NCBI GenBank assembly: GCA_020348925.1 | Contig: CP070758.1 | Coordinates: forward strand, 5,016,378 to 5,037,917 | DNA: 21,540 bases | Origin: Gemmatimonadota bacterium | GTDB taxonomy: Bacteria > JBHIER01 > G020348925 | Direction: 5' to 3' | In this document: in pieces, positions 17,222 to 21,540 of the stretch | Layout: each line of letters opens with the position of its first letter | How positions within the stretch are numbered: the stretch's first letter is position 1 | Notes under the pieces: model-generated | The model's database searches: none | Told to the model about the DNA's origin: nothing | Seen by the model: only the letters and a program-made list of their open reading frames with translations | Made by a program: the position numbers and the translations under genes

Positions 17222-17920
17222 ATGAGGCGGATCGGTATTGTGGGAGGATTGAGCCCTGAATCGACCCTCGATTATTATCGTACTTTAGTTTCCCTCAATC
17301 GTGAGCGTGGATTTGGGCACAGCTATCCCGTGATCATAATTTACAGTGTGAGCTTTCAGGAGTGCGTCGATCTCATGAATGGAGTTGATTGGAGCGGGAT
17401 GGCAGCAATCATGAATCAGGCCGTTTCTGCTCTGCACGGTGCAGGGGCCGATTTTGGCCTCATTTCAGCCAACACGCCCCACATGGTCTTCGATGAGGTG
17501 GCGGCCAAGGCCCCGATTCCCCTGCTGAGTATTGTCGAGGCGACGGGCACAGCCTGTCAGCGTCTGGGCCTGAAAAAAATTGGGCTGTTTGGCACGAGGA
17601 TTACGATGCAGGCGGACTTCTATCCGAAAATATTCGAAGAAAAATTTGGGCTCGCAGTTGTGATGCCGGGAAAAGATGAGCCGGATTTTATTCACGACAG
17701 TATCGCCAAGGAATTGATCGAAGGTCAGATTCGAGCTGAGACGAGGGAGAGGTTGGTGAGGATCGCGGAGGAGATGGTCGAGAAGGACGGGATTGAAGGT
17801 TTGATTTTGGGATGTACGGAGCTGCCTCTGATCCTTTCCGAGAAAGATTTTACTCTCCCTGTTCTTGACACCACACGAATCCACGTCGAGGCCGCTTTCG
17901 AATACGCGCTTGCTGAGTAG
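17222..17920 (+). CDS. Aspartate/glutamate racemase-family amino acid racemase
   Basis: The 232-residue product starts 'MRRIGIVGGLSPESTLDYYR', the usual opening of the Asp/Glu racemase superfamily, and has normal family length. In two-cysteine members the catalytic pair sits in 'CNT' and 'GCTE'. Here the first position reads 'SANTPH' with Thr85 and the second 'LGCTELPLIL' with Cys198. A Thr/Cys pair is known for the YgeA-type broad-specificity racemases, so this is most likely a PLP-independent cytoplasmic amino acid racemase of that subgroup, possibly supplying D-amino acids. AAAGGA precedes the ATG, and the gap from the glycosyltransferase is 47 bases, so co-transcription is likely. Substrate is not deducible. 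Confidence 0.82.
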   Translation: MRRIGIVGGLSPESTLDYYRTLVSLNRERGFGHSYPVIIIYSVSFQECVDLMNGVDWSGMAAIMNQAVSALHGAGADFGLISANTPHMVFDEVAAKAPIPLLSIVEATGTACQRLGLKKIGLFGTRITMQADFYPKIFEEKFGLAVVMPGKDEPDFIHDSIAKELIEGQIRAETRERLVRIAEEMVEKDGIEGLILGCTELPLILSEKDFTLPVLDTTRIHVEAAFEYALAE

Positions 17921-18006
17921 ACTTCTTCATTCTGATTTTCGTATTTTGTGTCATTTTGCAGTTCCCTGCATTCGGGGGGACGGGTGTTGTGGTTCTTTAA
18001 GAGATT

Positions 18007-18435
18007 ATGGACGTCGAGTATAAAATCGCCGATACGACCGAAGAACTGATTGATCTCTTGATGCTGCGAGTTGAAGTTTTTGTAGTCGAGCAGAACGGAC
18101 CTCCTGATGAAGAGCCGGACGTGTATGACAAGGAATCGACGTTCATCGTTGCCAAAGACGATCATAACATCGTAGGCACGGCACGGTTTCGTTGGGTTAG
18201 AGATGAAATCAAGATTGAGCGGATTGCAGTGAAAAAGAAATACCGTGGAAGGGGTATCGGTAAAGAATTGGTGCGACAAGCTCTCCGCTATATAGAGGAG
18301 AAACACCCGAAGGGTGTTTACCTTCATGCCCAAACGGTGGCCGAGGAATTTTACCGCAAACTGGGATTTGAGTCGGTGGGAGAGAGGTTCATGGAGGCGG
18401 GTATCGAGCATATCAAAATGATCAGAAAGGTGTGA
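18007..18435 (+). CDS. GNAT-family (ElaA-like) N-acetyltransferase
   Basis: The 142-residue product is one GNAT domain of normal size. The acetyl-CoA binding loop is seen as 'IERIAVKKKYRGRGIGKELV' (the R/Q-x-x-G-x-G/A motif). The C-terminal part 'LHAQTVAEEFYRKLGFESVGERFMEAGIEHI' is close to the ElaA-type pattern. It would transfer an acetyl group from acetyl-CoA to an unknown amine in the cytoplasm. It follows the racemase by 86 bases, and its stop (18433-18435) is one base before the next ATG, which points to translational coupling with the MEMO-family gene. Confidence 0.85.
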   Translation: MDVEYKIADTTEELIDLLMLRVEVFVVEQNGPPDEEPDVYDKESTFIVAKDDHNIVGTARFRWVRDEIKIERIAVKKKYRGRGIGKELVRQALRYIEEKHPKGVYLHAQTVAEEFYRKLGFESVGERFMEAGIEHIKMIRKV

Positions 18436-18436
18436 G

Positions 18437-19582
18437 ATGAGAAAGAAAGAGATTCTGTTTTTTCTTACAGTCAGTATTGCGTGTTGCGTGTTTCGTGGAG
18501 CGTTGTCACAAGAGCGGGATGCATCTGGTTCTCAATGGATGCATATGGATCAAACCTATAATAGAGTGAGAGGTTTGGCGGACACAGTTGGGTATGCCCA
18601 CACGCGCGCTCAGATTGAAGCTGTTGTGCGCATGTGCGATTCGCTGGGAAGCATGGCGGTGGAAGTGAGGGATGAAGATCGAAAAGCCGATTCTCAAATT
18701 CCCTGGACGGCCGGGATCTGTCCCCACGATGATTATGTCTACGCCGCACGGGTGTATGCTGATATCATGCGTGACACCGATGCCCGACACGTTCTTGTTT
18801 TCGGCGTGGCTCATCGGGCGAGGAACTTTGATTTGGAAAACAAAATCATTTTTGATTCTTTTGACGCATGGCAAGGACCCTATGGTCCTGTCCGGGTCTC
18901 GCCTCTTCGAGATGCAATCATGGAGAAGCTGCCCCGTTCTGCGTATGTTGTTCACGATGAGATGCAGACGATTGAGCATTCTGTCGAGGGATTGATCCCT
19001 TTTTTACAATACTATAATCGTAATGTTCAGATTGTATCCGTACTTGTGCCGTACATGAGTTGGCAGAGGTTGGATCAACTCTCGAAGGAATTGGCAGGAG
19101 TTTTGAACTCGATCATTCGGGAAAACAATTTGATCCTGGGGCAGGACATCGCCTTTCTCTGTTCCAACGATTGCGTCCATTACGGCGATCAGGATTGGGG
19201 CGGGAAGAACTACGCTCCCTTTGGCGCTGATGTGAAGGGTTACGAACAAGCGGTTCAGCGGGATCTCGATTTGATTAATCAGCATCTTACCGAAGATCTT
19301 GAGACTGATAAGTTACGCGATTTCTTTACACAGCTCGTTGACCAGGAGGATGTGAAGGAGTACAAAATCACATGGTGCGGTCGGTTTTCCGTCCCCTTTG
19401 GTCTCAATTGTGTGTATTCTTTGATAGGTAGGATTCAGAGACTGCCATTGAAAGGATATCTTTTAAGCTACGACACGAGCGTTGCAGCCGGAGAGCTTCC
19501 TATCAAGAATCTTTACCTCGGCACCACAGCAACCAGTAACCTCCGACACTGGGTGGGTTACTGCGCCATCGGCTATCGCTGA
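18437..19582 (+). CDS. Exported MEMO-family (AmmeMemoRadiSam protein B-like) protein
   Basis: The 381-residue product starts one base after the GNAT stop. Residues 1-24 look like a signal peptide ('ILFFLTVSIACCVF ... ALS'), which is unusual for a family known mostly as cytoplasmic proteins. The MEMO fold is recognised from 'AGICPHDDYVYAARVYADI' (His97), 'VLVFGVAHRARNF' (His126), 'TIEHSVEGLIPFLQYY' (His181) and 'FLCSNDCVHYGDQ' (His248). MEMO proteins bind metal through such His residues and resemble class III non-haem iron dioxygenases. Bacterial versions usually sit beside AMMECR1 and a radical SAM protein, neither of which is seen here. Substitutions such as PHDDY for PHAGY are unusual, and the C-terminal about 40 residues are a short extension. 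Function unknown; location probably periplasmic. Confidence 0.78.
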   Translation: MRKKEILFFLTVSIACCVFRGALSQERDASGSQWMHMDQTYNRVRGLADTVGYAHTRAQIEAVVRMCDSLGSMAVEVRDEDRKADSQIPWTAGICPHDDYVYAARVYADIMRDTDARHVLVFGVAHRARNFDLENKIIFDSFDAWQGPYGPVRVSPLRDAIMEKLPRSAYVVHDEMQTIEHSVEGLIPFLQYYNRNVQIVSVLVPYMSWQRLDQLSKELAGVLNSIIRENNLILGQDIAFLCSNDCVHYGDQDWGGKNYAPFGADVKGYEQAVQRDLDLINQHLTEDLETDKLRDFFTQLVDQEDVKEYKITWCGRFSVPFGLNCVYSLIGRIQRLPLKGYLLSYDTSVAAGELPIKNLYLGTTATSNLRHWVGYCAIGYR

Positions 19583-19831
19583 AAGAGCTCGTCTTAAGTG
19601 TAACATTTTAGATATTAAGAATTAACCTAGATTCTAACATATTCCACACCTCTCTCACAGGAAAAAGTTCTATTGTTCCCGTGTTGACACTTCTGTAGAT
19701 CAATACAGGACCCAAATGGATATTCATTCATATAGGATCGAATAACGAACATCAATGCATTCTGTAGTATTTTGTCTAATATGAAATATAGATTGTTCCG
19801 AACGGGCATGTGGGGGTTATGACGCATCAAA

Positions 19832-19847
19832 TGTCTGATATCAGACA
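19832..19847. other. Perfect 16-base palindrome, operator-like
   Basis: TGTCTGATATCAGACA is a perfect inverted repeat without a spacer. Its size and symmetry suit a dimeric transcription factor site; it could also be chance or a relic. No regulator gene is in the window. Confidence 0.35.
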
Positions 19848-19971
19848 CTTTATAAACAGATTGAGATTTTTTGTAATCATTTAATTATAAGTAAATTATG
19901 AAATTCATAATTGAATTTTATCAATATTTTTTCAATACAATCAATTACTAAGAAAAAAAATAATATTTTTC

Positions 19972-20000
19972 TTGACACGAGAGTAATTGAGGTTCATATT
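19972..20000 (+). promoter_or_regulatory. Candidate promoter for the riboswitch-pilin transcript
   Basis: TTGACA (19972-19977) and CATATT (19995-20000) are 17 bases apart. If used, it gives a leader of about 300 bases before the aptamer. A weaker pair, TTGCAT (20261-20266) and TATGTA (20284-20289), lies nearer to the aptamer. Neither is certain. Confidence 0.3.
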
Positions 20001-20157
20001 TATGGGCGCGATGACAGATGGGCGAGGTTTCTTATATACTGGTCTGAAACCCAGTTATATATTCTCAAAGCGTCCAGTATGTTGTCGCTTATGAATACTA
20101 TAATCTGGGTATTTTTTTATGGAACAGGGGGACGAGAACATTCCAACGTGAGTACGT

Positions 20158-20179
20158 AAGTATCATTATTTTGATACTT
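20158..20179 (+). other. Perfect 8-bp hairpin in the pilin operon leader
   Basis: AAGTATCA (20158-20165) pairs with TGATACTT (20172-20179) around TTATTT. No T-run follows, so a terminator is unlikely; a protein-binding dyad or RNA element is possible. Confidence 0.35.
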
Positions 20180-20307
20180 GATCCCATAGTCCCGCTCCGA
20201 CATGTCATGACTGTCATGTTGGACATTCAATCACATGAACGTTCTCGGCATGTTCCCTCATTGCATTAGCAGAACGAGGTGGTTATGTAAAAAAACTGAA
20301 AGATTTA

Positions 20308-20433
20308 TGTGTATCCGAGAAAGGTAAACCTCGGGAAACCGAGGGGCACAAAGCAACGGGTCTAATAACGTCGTATGAATTGACATCAAGGTGCAAGAGC
20401 ATACGTTCATGATAGCCGGGCTACCGAAGCACA
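20308..20433 (+). promoter_or_regulatory. GEMM-I (cyclic-di-GMP class I) riboswitch aptamer
   Basis: The region follows the GEMM-I layout in order. A closing stem pairs TGTGT (20308-20312) with GCACA (20429-20433). The conserved GGTAAACC leads into a perfect 6-bp stem, CCTCGG-GAAA-CCGAGG (20329-20344), with the GAAA tetraloop. CACAAAGC (20347-20354) is the core internal strand, and ACGGGTCTAA follows. A variable arm pairs CGTATG (20372-20377) with CATACG (20400-20405). The tetraloop-receptor side GATAGCCGGGCTACCGAAG ends the element. By alignment with the V. cholerae Vc2 aptamer, the guanine-contacting position 20 is G (base 20323), not the A of cGAMP-selective GEMM-Ib, and the stacking A47 is present (20350). 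Cyclic-di-GMP is therefore the expected ligand. It lies about 115 bases before a prepilin gene, a common GEMM target. Confidence 0.85.
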
Positions 20434-20461
20434 GATATTGACTTTGGAAGTCCGGTTTTTT
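20416..20461 (+). terminator. Intrinsic terminator overlapping the riboswitch 3' side (expression platform)
   Basis: CCGGGCT (20416-20422) pairs with AGTCCGG (20449-20455). After one A-A mismatch, CCGAAG (20424-20429) pairs with CTTTGG (20442-20447), closing a 12-base loop. This gives 13 pairs with two G-U, followed by TTTTTT (20456-20461). The 5' arm is the 3' side of the aptamer, including part of its closing stem, so aptamer and terminator cannot form together. Confidence 0.75.
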
Positions 20462-20548
20462 ACTTATGAATCGAAATCAATTGGAGATTGGTGGCGATTT
20501 GAATTGGAAGTGAACAACGTTGGAATTCAGGAGACAAGGAGTAGAATA

Positions 20549-21370
20549 ATGATATTCAATACTGAGAGCAATAAAGGAACAACACTAGTTGAACTTCTCA
20601 CTGTTCTCGTCATGATGGGAGTATTAACAACGTGTGTTGCACGGTATCTCATTGTTCATTATCGGTTATCGAATGTTGAACAGCAAGTTGGATTTATGCA
20701 AAAAAATCTTCGATCGGCGATGGATATTATAAAAAAAGATATAATGAACACGGGAACCGGTATTCCTCGGGGCCACGATCTCGATCCAATCGTTCCGGGA
20801 GACGCTCACGGTGGGGGAGCAGACTCAATTGTGGTTGCAGGTAATTTCAATCGCAAGTTCACACAGTTAGTTGAAGATGAAAAAACGGATAATATACTCC
20901 ACATCATGGATGCGAGTGGATTCACCACTGGTTGTCTTCTGTACATCAAAGACATCTATGGTGGAGAATGTCACACCATTGCTGAAATTATCTTTGACAC
21001 TCCGAAGGAAGATAAGATTGTTACTGAAAAACCCTTAAGTCGATCATTCAATAAGGATGTTACAGTTGTGTCACCGATTTCACGTGTTGGGTACTCCTTG
21101 AATAAAACTGATTCGGAACGTCCATTGTTAATCAGAACAGTCAAGGGAGCAGACCCAACGGTAGTGGCAGACAACATTGAGGACATTCAATTTGCTTATG
21201 TTCTTGCTGATGGTTCTGAAACATCGAACCCTAATGATATTTCGAGTATCAGAATGGTTAGGATTAAGATGACCGCCAGAACCGAGAGAAAAGATTCTGA
21301 ATTTCATAATGATGGTTACCGGCGGAGAACACTGGAATCGGAAGTATTTCTTAGAAATATCGGTTCATAG
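20549..21370 (+). CDS. PilW-like type IV prepilin (minor pilin)
   Basis: ATG 20549 is chosen because AAGGAG (20536-20541) lies seven bases upstream and the product then has a canonical short prepilin leader; longer readings would begin inside the terminator. The 273-residue protein starts 'MIFNTESNKG' then 'TTLVELLTVLVMMGVLTT'. This gives a prepilin peptidase site after Gly10 and the invariant Glu at +5 of the mature protein, followed by the hydrophobic N-terminal helix. Thr at +1 is less usual than Phe or Met. The helix continues 'YRLSNVEQQVGFMQKNLRSAMDIIKKDIMNTG', as in PilW-type minor pilins and PulJ-like pseudopilins. The globular remainder is not recognised. It is expected to be an inner-membrane subunit primed into a type IV pilus or pseudopilus, under control of the upstream riboswitch. 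Confidence 0.8.
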   Translation: MIFNTESNKGTTLVELLTVLVMMGVLTTCVARYLIVHYRLSNVEQQVGFMQKNLRSAMDIIKKDIMNTGTGIPRGHDLDPIVPGDAHGGGADSIVVAGNFNRKFTQLVEDEKTDNILHIMDASGFTTGCLLYIKDIYGGECHTIAEIIFDTPKEDKIVTEKPLSRSFNKDVTVVSPISRVGYSLNKTDSERPLLIRTVKGADPTVVADNIEDIQFAYVLADGSETSNPNDISSIRMVRIKMTARTERKDSEFHNDGYRRRTLESEVFLRNIGS

Positions 21371-21447
21371 ATCTATGAGTGAGCGTTATTTATATCCATG
21401 AACAATATATGCCTAAAAGGGACTGCAAGAAAGAAAGGAACAGAACA

Positions 21448-21540
21448 ATGAGTATGAAAAATGTGGTTGGCCAGCAAGGAAGCGTTCTCTTTGTGAAAAA
21501 TGTGGTTGGCCAGCAAGGAAGCGTTCTCTTTGTGAAAAAT
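21448..21540 (+). CDS. Start of a PilX-like pilus assembly gene, running off the window
   Basis: ATG 21448 follows AAAGGA (21434-21439) by eight bases, 77 bases after the PilW-like stop. The visible residues are 'MSM' and then two identical copies of 'KNVVGQQGSVLFV', with a third beginning. 'QQGSVLFV' at the N-terminus resembles the start of PilX-type proteins ('QxGxVLxVxL'), which often follow pilW. The doubled segment is abnormal for such a gene and probably results from an assembly or sequence artefact at a contig end, so the real protein may have one copy. Confidence 0.5.
   Translation, partial: MSMKNVVGQQGSVLFVKNVVGQQGSVLFVKN
21457..21540 (+). repeat. Exact 39-base in-frame tandem repeat at the window end
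   Basis: Unit 1 (21457-21495) and unit 2 (21496-21534) are identical, and six bases of a third follow. Each encodes 13 residues, so the reading frame is kept. There is no divergence at all between copies. Confidence 0.9.

Larger units (their letters stand above)
19583..20307. other. 725-base AT-rich intergenic region with dyads, no recognised gene
   Basis: This region separates the MEMO operon from the pilin operon and is clearly richer in A+T than the flanking genes, most of all at 19860-19975. It holds the palindrome at 19832-19847, an A/T inverted repeat near 19950-19973, a promoter candidate at 19972-20000, the hairpin at 20158-20179 and repeated TGTCATG at about 20204 and 20213. Short frames on either strand (for example 73 codons on the minus strand ending at 19627) have no recognisable domain or clear ribosome binding site and are not called. 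Confidence 0.5.

Noticed and set aside
19627-19848. 73-codon minus-strand open frame
   Set aside because: No recognisable domain or ribosome binding site, and it opens within a perfect palindrome; not enough support for a gene.
20247-20264. Possible sigma-54 promoter (GGCATG ... TTGC) before the riboswitch
   Set aside because: The GG and GC elements are separated by 14 bases instead of the required 10.

Overview
The window reads as chromosomal DNA of an uncultured bacterium of the Fibrobacteres-Chlorobi-Bacteroidetes (FCB) superphylum, in the style of KSB1, Zixibacteria, Latescibacterota or Marinimicrobia genomes. The reason is the C-terminal 'NYPNPFNP ... [11 protein letters not shown] ... 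WDA ... SGVYFYRL' module, which is the type A Por/T9SS sorting domain. It occurs here together with type I dockerin repeats and thrombospondin type 3 calcium repeats. Lineage assignment is an inference; no rRNA or universal marker lies in the window. Every supported gene is on the + strand.

Region 1 (1-14689) is a run of exported, modular proteins. It holds the tail of a sorting-domain protein (1-246). Next is a DUF362 protein with N-terminal membrane segments (728-3841), preceded by a good -24/-12 (sigma-54-type) promoter match. Then come a seven-repeat VCBS/FG-GAP propeller protein with PKD and LamG domains (3964-6903), an S41-type peptidase with the same PKD-LamG cassette (6948-10448), a seven-repeat SBBP propeller protein (10538-12820), and a class C beta-lactamase-like serine hydrolase whose frame is cut by one in-frame TGA (12914-14689). 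All five complete genes carry a dockerin. Three end in a sorting domain and the last two stop right after the dockerin. Short stretches of near-identical DNA link the modules, so they have been shuffled or homogenised among the genes.

Region 2 (14690-19582) looks like a housekeeping or envelope operon. It encodes a multi-pass glycosyltransferase of the arabinofuranosyltransferase AftB/GT-C kind fused to a TPR tail, an aspartate/glutamate racemase-family enzyme, an ElaA-like GNAT acetyltransferase, and a MEMO-family protein that carries a signal peptide. A candidate promoter precedes the first gene.

Region 3 (19583-21540) starts with about 720 bases of AT-rich DNA without a recognisable gene but with several dyads. 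It continues with a GEMM-I (cyclic-di-GMP class I) riboswitch at about 20308-20433. The 3' side of the aptamer is shared with a 13-bp intrinsic terminator followed by six T. This arrangement predicts that ligand binding prevents termination (an ON switch). Downstream lie a PilW-like prepilin (20549-21370) and the start of a PilX-like gene. The window ends in an exact 39-base in-frame tandem repeat, which may be an assembly artefact. The most interesting signals are the second-messenger-controlled pilin operon, the dockerin/T9SS cluster with its two sorting-domain-free members, and the interrupted hydrolase.
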